This document shows, in pieces, positions 1 through 5,696 of a DNA stretch of 5,696 nt (position 1 is the stretch's first letter; every line of letters starts with the position of its first letter). This DNA is from Saccharicrinis sp. UBA6048 (lineage in GTDB: Bacteria > Bacteroidota > Bacteroidia > Bacteroidales > Marinilabiliaceae). The stretch spans positions 1 through 5,696 of the forward strand of contig DIYS01000195.1 in assembly GCA_002429115.1 (NCBI GenBank), in the 5' to 3' direction. The notes below the pieces were generated by a model. The model searched no databases. It worked only from the letters and a program-made list of their open reading frames with translations, and was not told the DNA's origin. Made by a program: the position numbers and the translations under genes.

Positions 1-951
1 TACATGTTTGATGAATACGAACGTGGACGAACACCCAACCCTGATGTGCTTTGTAATCGTGAAATAAAGTTTGACGTTTTTCTTGAAAAAGCCCTCGAGC
101 TTGGAGCTGATTATGTGGCAACTGGTCATTATTGCCGGAAAGAAACGGTTATTGTGGATGGTAAAGAAGTGCATCGATTATTGGCGGGAAGCGATGATAA
201 TAAAGACCAAAGCTACTTTTTATGCCAGTTAAGTCAGGAGCAATTGTCAAAAGCGCTATTTCCAATTGGAGATATCGTTAAGCCTGAGGTGCGACGAATT
301 GCCAATGAGCTCAATTTGGTAACCGCGCATAAGAAGGATTCTCAGGGCATCTGTTTTGTTGGTAAGGTTGATTTACCGGTGTTTCTTCAGCAAAAGCTGG
401 AGCCTAAAAAAGGTCGTGTTTTTATCATTGATAAAGACAGTGAGCTGTTTCAGCGTGATTGGAAATTAGCGGATGATGAAAATCCATCGGATGAAATTCT
501 TGAAGAACTATCAAAACCTTACGCTTTTCATCCGAAATATGGAAAGAAGATTGGTGACCATAATGGCGCTCACTTTTATACCATTGGTCAGCGTAAAGGG
601 CTGAATATTGGTGGCTTTCCGGAGCCATTGTTTATTATTGGAACATCCGTAGAATATAATCAGGTATACGCAGGAATGGGTAAACAACACCCCGGACTTT
701 TTAGAAAAGTATTACAAATCTTGCCGGATGAAATTCACTGGGTACGTAAGGATCTGGAAATGGCCGTTGGAGAATCTCGTCGCCTAAATTTACGAATCAG
801 GTACCGTCAGCCATTGCAGTTAGGTATATTGCATCGTCGCGCGAATGGAATGTTTCTGGTGTTTGATGAGCCTCAACGAGGCATAACGGCCGGGCAGTTT
901 GCATCGTGGTACGATAAAGATGAGTTGATCGGTTCGGGCGTTATTAGCTAG
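1..951 (+). CDS. mnmA: tRNA-specific 2-thiouridylase MnmA, 5' end beyond the window
   Basis: MnmA uses ATP and sulfur passed on by a cysteine-desulfurase relay to make 2-thiouridine at wobble U34 of tRNA-Lys, -Glu and -Gln in the cytoplasm. The frame is open from base 1, so the ATG at 4 is internal; the N-terminal PP-loop (SGGVDS-type) ATP site, roughly 90 residues, lies off the window. Counting from that ATG, the GRTPNPD motif is at 8-14 with the first catalytic Cys at 17, ATGHY is at 39-43, the second catalytic Cys is at 117 in GICFVG, TIGQRKG is at 193-199, and the C-terminal beta-barrel has GITAGQFA at 293-300. The Cys-Cys spacing (100) is close to that in E. coli (C102/C199). The stretch between GICFVG and TIGQRKG is about 73 residues, some 30 longer than in E. 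coli, an insert I associate with Bacteroidota MnmA. The gene ends in TAG, 29 bp before a terminator hairpin. Confidence 0.96.
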   Translation, partial: YMFDEYERGRTPNPDVLCNREIKFDVFLEKALELGADYVATGHYCRKETVIVDGKEVHRLLAGSDDNKDQSYFLCQLSQEQLSKALFPIGDIVKPEVRRIANELNLVTAHKKDSQGICFVGKVDLPVFLQQKLEPKKGRVFIIDKDSELFQRDWKLADDENPSDEILEELSKPYAFHPKYGKKIGDHNGAHFYTIGQRKGLNIGGFPEPLFIIGTSVEYNQVYAGMGKQHPGLFRKVLQILPDEIHWVRKDLEMAVGESRRLNLRIRYRQPLQLGILHRRANGMFLVFDEPQRGITAGQFASWYDKDELIGSGVIS

Positions 952-980
952 TATTTAGATATTAAGAATTCAATATTATA

Positions 981-1020
981 AAAAATGCCGTTCCTCATTT
1001 GAAGAACGGCATTTTTATTT
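981..1020. terminator. Bidirectional rho-independent terminator between mnmA and sixA
   Basis: A perfect 13-bp inverted repeat pairs 981-993 (aaaaatgccgttc) with 1004-1016 (gaacggcattttt) around a 10-nt loop. It has a T-run on the + strand and, read from the other side, an equally good T-run on the - strand. It sits between the stop of mnmA and the end of the leftward ppk1-sixA pair, which has no other hairpin after its last stop, so it probably ends transcription from both directions. Confidence 0.9.
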
Positions 1021-1178
1021 CGCTATGACTTAATTTTTACTGGTAATCGTTCTCAAATATAGCCAAAGTTTTTATTTAGACAAATTAAAAATAACTAAAA
1101 TTCAAAATAGGCTTTGCTGGATGGGGGTGTTGGGCTTGTAAAACTCTATATGGGTATTTATATTTTGGATAAAACGTG

Positions 1179-1682
1179 TCATTTAAAGTCTTTTGGAGTA
1201 ATGAACCATTCAATCTTACCTTCCCGAACATTGATTTCATTCCAGTTATTTGTATCGAATGATATAGCAATGGTGGCAGCTGTTGGAAAATGCAAGTAAT
1301 CACTACCTGACAAATTTATTGCCATCATGGCGATTTCAGGGTTGTGGCCCACTACCATAATGGAATCATTAAGCTCTTGATATTGCCCCAGAAAATCGAT
1401 GAATTCAGAAGTCGTATAGCCATCGTAAATAAACTGCTTGCGTACGAGTTCTGATTTTTCAATGCCAAAGTCCTGAGCCATTAACTCTGCTGTTTGTGTG
1501 GCTCGTGCTGCTTTACTGGTGACGATTAGGTCAGGCTTTATGCCTCGCTTATTCATATCTGAGGTGATCAGTTTAGTATCGGTATAGCCCCTTGGCTTTA
1601 ACTCTCGTTCAAAATCGGATTTTGAGCTCATATAACCAAGCTGCTCGGTTTTAGCGTGTCTGACTAATATAATTGTTTTCAT
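1179..1682 (-). CDS. sixA: SixA-like histidine phosphatase
   Basis: This 167-residue protein belongs to the histidine phosphatase (phosphoglycerate-mutase-like) superfamily. Members dephosphorylate through a phosphohistidine intermediate; E. coli SixA (about 161 residues) removes phosphate from phosphohistidine in phosphorelay or PTS proteins. The catalytic signature RHAK is at 8-11 (nucleophile His9), the SxAxRAxQT stretch with Arg60 is at 56-64, and the second active-site His is at 113 in VVGHNPE. There is no signal peptide or membrane segment, so it should be cytoplasmic. The start is the ATG at 1682, which gives the standard N-terminal strand MKTIILVRHA; no Shine-Dalgarno precedes it. It lies 118 bp downstream of ppk1 in the same direction with no terminator hairpin between, so co-transcription is likely. 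That suggests a role tied to phosphate or polyphosphate, but the substrate cannot be read from sequence; small-molecule or protein-phosphohistidine phosphatase are both possible. Confidence 0.88.
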   Translation of the reverse strand: MKTIILVRHAKTEQLGYMSSKSDFERELKPRGYTDTKLITSDMNKRGIKPDLIVTSKAARATQTAELMAQDFGIEKSELVRKQFIYDGYTTSEFIDFLGQYQELNDSIMVVGHNPEIAMMAINLSGSDYLHFPTAATIAISFDTNNWNEINVREGKIEWFITPKDFK

Positions 1683-1800
1683 TGCGCTTTACTATTCGTT
1701 CACTATTTATATGGAGTTCTTTACATCATGAGAATCGTCTTGATACTTCATCTAACAACTTGCTTCTACCTGATCCTGAATGGTCATCTGGATGAATGAA

Positions 1801-3891
1801 TTATGAAGTTAATGCCTGCTCTTTAATCATTTGATCGAGCTTGGCCAGATATTCATAGGAAGCTTGCTGCGCTCTCAATGGTTTGTCATCTGTTTTAATT
1901 CTGACGTTGTTTAAATGTTCATCAATCTCACGCACTTTAACATTGTCTTTTAGCTGCAACTCAAGCATGTGAAGAATCTCATCCCTGAGTTCGGGTTGTT
2001 CAATTGGAAAAGCTGTTTCGATACGGCGATTAATATTTCGGTTCAACCAGTCGGCCGATGATAGAAACATCAGTTTGTTATTGTCGTTTCCAAACACCCA
2101 AATTCGCGCGTGTTCCAGGTAGCTATCGACCAATCGCAGAACACGAATGTTCTTGCTGTATTCCTGGTTGGGAACCAAACAGCATACCCCTCTGACGATC
2201 AAATCAACTTTCACACCGGCCTGACTAGCTTCGTAGAGTTTGTTGATTAAGTTTTTATTTTGGATACCATTCATCTTCAGTAAGATGTATCCGTCTTTAC
2301 CATTTTTCGCCAAATCAATTTCATGGTTGATACGTTCCATGATGCTTCGACGCAAATTGATTTGTGTAATTAGGAGCTTATTTAGTTTTGGTTTTACACT
2401 TTGATCCTCCAAATAGCGGAACAGAGATTCCATATCATCAAGGTAGGCATCGTTACAAGTGAAAAAACCGTGGTCAGCATATAATCGAGCTGTTTTTTCG
2501 TTAAAGTTGCCAGTGCTTAAGTAGGCGAACGATCGTTTCCTTATTCCGTCAGCCCTGCGAATGGCTAATGCCATCTTAGCATGTACTTTTAAGCCTGGAA
2601 TACTGTAGATGATCTTTATTCCGGCTTTCTCCATCTGGCGGGCAAAATACAAGTTGTTGGCCTCGTCAAAACGGGCTTTAACCTCTACAAAAACAGTTAC
2701 TTTCTTCTTGTTGTGAGCAGCAAATATAAGCGCACCAACAACTTCTGAGTTACTGGCAACACGGTACTGTGTTACTTTTATCTCATCAACCTTTTCGTCA
2801 GTTGCTGCTTCTCTCAAAAACTGAATCACGTAATCAAACGAGTGGTACGGATAGTGCAAAATCCGCTCTTTGCGCTTGATAGCTTCAAACATTGAACCAG
2901 CTTCTTCGAGCTCAAATGGTTTTATTGGTGTTGGTGCTTGCCACTCCAGTGCCGGAGCAAATGGGTTTGGAAATGAAAAGAAGTCATGCAGGTTCTGATA
3001 ACTGCCGGTTTCAACCAGCTCAATAGGTTTGATATCAAAGGATTTCATCAGAAATTTTAAGACATCATCCGGAATAGCACGATCGTGATAAAGCGCAGCC
3101 GGTGTCCCTGTTTTTCTTAGTTTGAGGTTCTTTCGAATCTTCTCAACCAGATCACCCCAAAATTCATCCTCAATACCCAAATCGGCATTACGCATTATTT
3201 TCACCCCCCAGCTTCCTACAACATTGTATCCGGGAAACAGGTCGGATAGCCCAAAACGTAAGGCATCATCCAGAAACATAAAGTGATGCTGGTTATCTAC
3301 CTGTGGTAATTTAATAAAACGTTGGTGATCGTTCGTCGGCACTTTGATAAGTGCGTATCGAGGTCGTCTTGTTTTATCCTTCTTATCTGTTTTTTTTCGC
3401 TTTCGATAGAGTTTCACGGCAAGATACAATCTATTATCTCGCATAAAACTACGGGTGCCTTTGTTAAGCAATACGGGTTGACAGTAGGGTATTAGTTCGG
3501 TTTGAAAGAAGCGTTCGATAAAGGCTAAATGCTCTTTCTTATCGGAGTACTCATCCAGATGCAGTATAATGCCATTTTTCTGCATTAGTGGTAGAATCTG
3601 CCCCTTAAATACTTTACTAAACTCAATCCAATGTTGCCCTACAATGGTGTTTATTTGCTCAAGTATACGTCCTGCATCAGGTATGTCAGGATAGCCCTCA
3701 GGATGCTGCGCTGCATCGCGATATTCTGCCACGCGAACCTTGTAATATTCATCCAGGTTGTTGGAGTAGATGGCTAAAAACTTAAGTCGCTCAAAAAGAG
3801 GGAGCGAGGTATCCTTAGCTTCTTCCAGAACACGGTGGTTAAATGATAGCCAACTGATGTCGCGGTTAAAAAATTTATCTTTAATGGGCAT
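1801..3891 (-). CDS. ppk1: Polyphosphate kinase 1 (PPK1)
   Basis: PPK1 reversibly polymerises the gamma-phosphate of ATP into inorganic polyphosphate and is often membrane-associated. At 696 residues it is full length (E. coli 688). The N-terminal domain opens with FFNRDISWLSFNHRVL (7-22), and the ATP-contacting Asn45 lies in SNNLDEYY. In the phospholipase-D-like C1 and C2 domains, the autophosphorylated His is His437 in GLKVHAKM and the second catalytic His is His594 in LEHARIW. Arg377 (TQYR) and Arg407 (VKARFDE) match the E. coli phosphate/metal-binding Arg375 and Arg405. All four C-domain residues keep a constant offset of +2 from E. coli H435, H592, R375 and R405. STGNFNEKTARLY (459-471) and LSSADWLNRN (610-619) are further hallmarks. 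The ATG at 3891 directly precedes the conserved N-terminus and has no Shine-Dalgarno. Upstream only a weak -7-like TAATTTTA was seen on the minus strand. It leads the pair ppk1-sixA and is divergent from the metallophosphoesterase. Confidence 0.98.
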   Translation of the reverse strand: MPIKDKFFNRDISWLSFNHRVLEEAKDTSLPLFERLKFLAIYSNNLDEYYKVRVAEYRDAAQHPEGYPDIPDAGRILEQINTIVGQHWIEFSKVFKGQILPLMQKNGIILHLDEYSDKKEHLAFIERFFQTELIPYCQPVLLNKGTRSFMRDNRLYLAVKLYRKRKKTDKKDKTRRPRYALIKVPTNDHQRFIKLPQVDNQHHFMFLDDALRFGLSDLFPGYNVVGSWGVKIMRNADLGIEDEFWGDLVEKIRKNLKLRKTGTPAALYHDRAIPDDVLKFLMKSFDIKPIELVETGSYQNLHDFFSFPNPFAPALEWQAPTPIKPFELEEAGSMFEAIKRKERILHYPYHSFDYVIQFLREAATDEKVDEIKVTQYRVASNSEVVGALIFAAHNKKKVTVFVEVKARFDEANNLYFARQMEKAGIKIIYSIPGLKVHAKMALAIRRADGIRKRSFAYLSTGNFNEKTARLYADHGFFTCNDAYLDDMESLFRYLEDQSVKPKLNKLLITQINLRRSIMERINHEIDLAKNGKDGYILLKMNGIQNKNLINKLYEASQAGVKVDLIVRGVCCLVPNQEYSKNIRVLRLVDSYLEHARIWVFGNDNNKLMFLSSADWLNRNINRRIETAFPIEQPELRDEILHMLELQLKDNVKVREIDEHLNNVRIKTDDKPLRAQQASYEYLAKLDQMIKEQALTS

Positions 3892-3903
3892 ACTTGAACA
3901 TTC

Positions 3904-3940
3904 TTGGTTGCTTAAAAATATTAAAATTAGGGTAGATTTG
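3904..3940 (+). promoter_or_regulatory. Bacteroidota-type promoter for the metallophosphoesterase gene
   Basis: The octamer TAGATTTG at 3933-3940 is an exact match to the Bacteroidota -7 consensus TAnnTTTG. A TTG at 3908-3910 lies 22 bp upstream, within the usual range for the -33 element (a second TTG is at 3904-3906). Transcription would begin a few bases after 3940, giving a leader of roughly 25 nt before the ATG at 3970. The element sits in the 78-bp divergent gap with ppk1, so factors binding here could affect both genes. Assigned from consensus only. Confidence 0.55.
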
Positions 3941-3969
3941 GCAATGATTTACGACATTTTAAACAGCTT

Positions 3970-4374
3970 ATGACAAGGATAGGATTGATTTCTGATACGC
4001 ATTCATTTTTTGATGAGCGCTTTAAGGAGTTATTTAAGGAGGTTGATGAAATATGGCATGCCGGAGATATTGGAGATATCAAAGTGCTGGATCGATTAAA
4101 AGAATTTAAAAAGGTACGCGCCGTTTGGGGGAATATAGATGATCGTGTTATCAGGCAGGAGCTTAACGAGCATGAGCGATTCAGATGTGAGCAGGTGGAT
4201 GTTTGGATGACCCATATTGGGGGATATCCCGGAAAGTACTTTGTGGGAATCAAAAATGAATTAGCTAAGAATCCACCGCAACTCTTCATCTCGGGGCACT
4301 CTCATATCCTAAAAGTGATTTACGATAAGCAGTTTAATTTACTTCATCTCAATCCTGGGGCTGTGGGAATATAG
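3970..4374 (+). CDS. YfcE/MJ0936-type metallophosphoesterase, C-terminally truncated
   Basis: A calcineurin-like phosphoesterase of the small YfcE/MJ0936 class (usually about 160-185 residues); characterised relatives hydrolyse phosphodiesters with a two-metal centre. All expected metal ligands are visible: Asp9 and His11 (SDTH), Asp33 (AGDIG), Asn55 (GNIDD), His82 (THIGG), and His110 and His112 (GHSH). At 134 residues it is short. Relatives continue after LNPGA-G with a GFH-x-x-RT-type stretch and a final beta strand, about 30 residues; here the frame stops immediately after LNPGAVGI with TAG, and the next codons show no resemblance to that tail. A serine recombinase gene follows 52 bp later, so the 3' end was probably displaced by insertion. 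The catalytic residues survive, so partial activity is conceivable, but loss of the last strands could destabilise the fold. The start is supported by the N-terminal strand TRIGLISDTH; there is no Shine-Dalgarno. Confidence 0.9.
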   Translation: MTRIGLISDTHSFFDERFKELFKEVDEIWHAGDIGDIKVLDRLKEFKKVRAVWGNIDDRVIRQELNEHERFRCEQVDVWMTHIGGYPGKYFVGIKNELAKNPPQLFISGHSHILKVIYDKQFNLLHLNPGAVGI

Positions 4375-4396
4375 ATTTGTGTATTCATTTGTTTGT

Positions 4397-4422
4397 TATT
4401 ACATTTAGATACAAATGTAATA
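4397..4422. repeat. Perfect inverted repeat just before the recombinase start
   Basis: The arms tattacattt (4397-4406) and aaatgtaata (4413-4422) are exact reverse complements separated by 6 nt. The right arm ends 3 nt before the recombinase ATG at 4426. On DNA this could be an operator or a recombinase-binding half-site pair; on RNA it would be a 10-bp AU-rich hairpin masking the start codon. It has no T-run and is not a terminator. Confidence 0.75.
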
Positions 4423-4425
4423 GCA

Positions 4426-5058
4426 ATGGAAGCCATTTTATACAGAAGAGTAAGTACTTCGGAAGAACGCCAAGATATTGACCGTCAATTAGAACCTCTA
4501 ATTAGATATTGTAAGGAGAATGATATGGCGGTTATTGATGACTTCAAAGATAGTGTTAGTGGTTCTGTGGAGGTCGAGAAAAGACCTGGATATAGAGAAA
4601 TGCTGAAGGTGGTTGAAAGGTACACTAATAAAAGTAAACTGAATATTGTTTTTGACGAAATTTCGAGACTCGGAAGGAAAAAGAAAATTATCAATAATGC
4701 TATAGAACACTTTACTAATCAAGGTATCAATGTTCATTTTCTATCTCCTCGATGTAAGATGCTAGATGAAGAAGGTCGTGTTATTGAACAATCAGACTTG
4801 ACAGTAACAATTTTTGCACAATTAGCAGAATCAGAATTAAATAGAATAAAGCACAGAACAATTACCTCAGTCCCTCGCACAGCAGAGAAGGGGCATTCTC
4901 TAGGCGGGTATTTCGCTTTAGGCTATAAAACTGATGATAATGGGAAAATCTTAATTGACGAGGATGAAGCTGATTTGGTGAGGTTAATATTCAAAATGTA
5001 CATAGATGGAAATGGAGCATCTACCCTTGCAGCTCATCTAAATCGTATAGTGTGTTAA
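4426..5058 (+). CDS. Large serine recombinase, truncated after the catalytic domain
   Basis: Serine recombinases cut and rejoin DNA at att or res sites through a 5'-phosphoserine link. The resolvase domain spans about 2-145: YRRVSTSEERQ with Arg8 and nucleophile Ser10, the conserved RPGYREML at 53-60, and DEISRLGR at 77-84 with the catalytic arginine pair Arg81 and Arg84. The AESELNRIKHRT stretch (134-145) belongs to the long dimer helix. From about 158 the second, 'Recombinase' (PF07508-type) domain begins (GGYFALGYKTDDNGK, then DEADLVRLIFKMYIDG), but it ends after HLNRI with two alien residues and TAA. Large members are usually 450-550 residues, so more than half, including most of the DNA-binding part, is missing. 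The start is set at ATG 4426 because it gives the canonical N-terminus; an upstream in-frame TTG at 4393 would only add residues encoded by the inverted repeat. With its DNA-binding region gone it is probably inactive. A natural small resolvase is unlikely because the second domain is begun and then broken. Confidence 0.9.
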   Translation: MEAILYRRVSTSEERQDIDRQLEPLIRYCKENDMAVIDDFKDSVSGSVEVEKRPGYREMLKVVERYTNKSKLNIVFDEISRLGRKKKIINNAIEHFTNQGINVHFLSPRCKMLDEEGRVIEQSDLTVTIFAQLAESELNRIKHRTITSVPRTAEKGHSLGGYFALGYKTDDNGKILIDEDEADLVRLIFKMYIDGNGASTLAAHLNRIVC

Positions 5059-5391
5059 ACTATCAGAATCTTCAACAAGGGATAATCCATAATACCTAAA
5101 TCGTGGTTTATGCTTGTTGTATTTCCTATCCTTTGGTGCAAAAAGAATCTTATTAAGAATTTCATCATGCTCTCCACGAGGATAATCCTTCTTAAGTTCT
5201 TCTATAGCTTCCTTAATAATCTGTTCTCCCAATTTCAATTCTGTCGAATCATTAGATGATTCAAGGAAAGTCAACCAAAAAGATTTATTAGATAATATAC
5301 CATACATTGCTTCAATGCTACAATAGTGGTAAACAATTTTATCCTTGAATCCGATTGATTCTCTAAATTTTCTTTCTGATTCTATGCTCAT
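5038..5391 (-). CDS. DUF2971-like protein, C-terminally truncated
   Basis: The 117-residue protein resembles the N-terminal half of DUF2971 proteins, whose biochemical role is not established. The recognisable pattern is YHYCSIEAMYGILSNKSFWLT at 21-41, with the following SSNDSTEL (45-52), then a polar helical stretch and a strand GLSLVEDSDSL at 102-112. Full-length members are roughly 200-300 residues and continue past this strand with a W-containing segment; here homology ends after DSL and five unrelated residues lead to the stop. The last codons overlap the end of the truncated recombinase on the opposite strand by 21 bp, at the same joint. The start at ATG 5391 has no Shine-Dalgarno; no clear promoter was seen. 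No signal peptide or membrane helix. Its AT-rich base use matches the recombinase and not the housekeeping genes, as expected for element cargo. Family assignment is from memory of the motif and moderately sure. Confidence 0.68.
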   Translation of the reverse strand: MSIESERKFRESIGFKDKIVYHYCSIEAMYGILSNKSFWLTFLESSNDSTELKLGEQIIKEAIEELKKDYPRGEHDEILNKILFAPKDRKYNKHKPRFRYYGLSLVEDSDSLTHYTI

Positions 5392-5696
5392 ATAAATTCA
5401 GACTATATGGGTTATTCGATTATAATTTGCATAACGATTACGTAATTAAAAAGTTGGTAATGACTTGTTCAAAAACATCATAAAACAACAAGAGTTAATG
5501 CGGTCTATTCAGTTTGAATACCAAATAATTCCATTAATTTTTTATATACATTATTGCACTAAACCTAAAGGTAGCTAAAGTGCGTTGACTTGCAAGTTCT
5601 ATTGGCCTTATAATGGCTTATTATGAAAAAAAAGTTTCACAAGAATTGAAGAAGCCTGTTCTTTAGTGCCTCACCTGTTTTGTGCGAAAGACACCC
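5392..5696. other. AT-rich non-coding stretch to the window edge
   Basis: This 305-bp stretch contains no convincing gene on either strand. The longest ATG-started reading on the + strand near the end is 17 codons (5613-5666). It holds a 6-bp inverted repeat (cttgtt at 5464-5469 with aacaag further right), a nested inverted repeat at 5556-5583, a sigma70-like promoter at 5585-5614 and an ATG plus eight A at 5623-5633. No RNA gene fold, tandem array or copy of the missing phosphoesterase tail was recognised. Confidence 0.6.
5585..5614 (+). promoter_or_regulatory. Sigma70-like promoter with overlapping palindrome
   Basis: TTGACT at 5585-5590 (5 of 6 to the -35 consensus) and TATAAT at 5609-5614 (6 of 6 to the -10 consensus) are 18 bp apart. 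A perfect 10-bp palindrome, acttgcaagt, spans 5588-5597 and overlaps the -35 box, as an operator might. This is a classic sigma70 layout and not the TAnnTTTG type used by Bacteroidota, so it may be foreign or fortuitous in AT-rich DNA. No well-supported gene follows before the window ends. Confidence 0.4.

Larger units (their letters stand above)
4372..5696. mobile_element. Remnant of a serine-recombinase integrative element (right end not in window)
   Basis: The left boundary is placed where the metallophosphoesterase loses homology (about 4372). Beyond it come a serine recombinase gene reading away from the boundary, the usual position for an integrase next to its attachment site, and a cargo-like DUF2971 gene. 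Sample 60-base lines show a composition drop: 14 G/C in 4681-4740 and 15 in 5281-5340, against 30 in 4141-4200. No second attachment site or the missing phosphoesterase tail was found to 5696, so the right end is outside. Inferred from gene content and truncation, not from matched att sites. Confidence 0.55.

Noticed and set aside
1021..1178. Gap between the terminator and the SixA-like gene searched for a small gene or RNA
   Set aside because: No start with plausible coding content, no hairpin with a T-run and no repeat; most likely the 3' untranslated part of the ppk1-sixA transcript.
1085..1303. Minus-strand reading frame overlapping the end of the SixA-like gene
   Set aside because: Overlaps the conserved SixA-like coding sequence out of frame, and shows no domain, motif or start context of its own.
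1784..1795. Small inverted repeat tcatctggatga after the ppk1 stop
   Set aside because: Only 5 bp per arm with a 2-nt centre and no T-run; too weak for a terminator, so ppk1 and sixA are treated as co-transcribed.
3927..4289. Minus-strand reading frame opposite the metallophosphoesterase
   Set aside because: Shadow of a gene with all catalytic motifs on the + strand; Ser/Cys-rich composition typical of an antisense frame.
4393..4425. Upstream TTG start for the recombinase
   Set aside because: The added 11 residues are encoded by the inverted repeat and have no family counterpart; ATG 4426 gives the canonical N-terminus.
5400..5520. Possible integron attC site (GTTATGC and GCATTAAC-like ends on the minus strand upstream of the DUF2971 gene)
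   Set aside because: GTTATGC does not fit the GTTRRRY core, the opposite end is imperfect, and the interior lacks the paired L boxes; no integrase of the tyrosine integron type is present.
5613..5666. Short 17-codon reading frame after the TATAAT box
   Set aside because: Its ATG overlaps the -10 box itself, so it could not be translated from that promoter; no recognisable product.

Overview
The window looks like a piece of a Bacteroidota chromosome. This rests on protein character (a long-insert MnmA, a PPK1 next to a SixA-like phosphatase), on the absence of Shine-Dalgarno sequences before every start, and on a TAnnTTTG-type -7 promoter element before one gene. The order or genus cannot be fixed from this sequence alone.

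Positions 1 to about 4371 are ordinary chromosome. The 3' part of mnmA (tRNA 2-thiouridylase, cut by the window edge) runs rightward into a strong bidirectional terminator. From the other side, ppk1 (polyphosphate kinase) followed by a SixA-like histidine phosphatase run leftward to the same terminator. Upstream of ppk1 and divergent from it, with 78 bp between, is a YfcE-type metallophosphoesterase gene with a good Bacteroidota-style promoter.

From about 4372 the character changes. The metallophosphoesterase stops abruptly at its conserved NPGA-G motif, about 30 residues short of the usual family length, and is followed within 52 bp by a serine recombinase gene. The most economical reading is that a serine-recombinase element inserted into the 3' end of the phosphoesterase gene. 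The recombinase is itself broken: it has the catalytic domain and the start of the 'Recombinase' domain, then ends at a joint at about 5047-5058. On the other side of that joint, in the opposite direction, lies a DUF2971-like gene that has also lost its C-terminal half. Two unrelated genes losing homology within about a dozen bases of each other points to an internal deletion or rearrangement, or an assembly chimera. The last 305 bp is AT-rich, has no convincing gene, and holds a sigma70-like promoter with an overlapping palindrome.

Functionally, the left part is housekeeping (tRNA wobble-uridine thiolation, polyphosphate synthesis and probably phosphate-linked signalling), while the right part is a decayed mobile element. 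I do not see a complete novel system. The most interesting material is the two recombination joints at about 4372 and 5050 and the perfect inverted repeat at 4397-4422.
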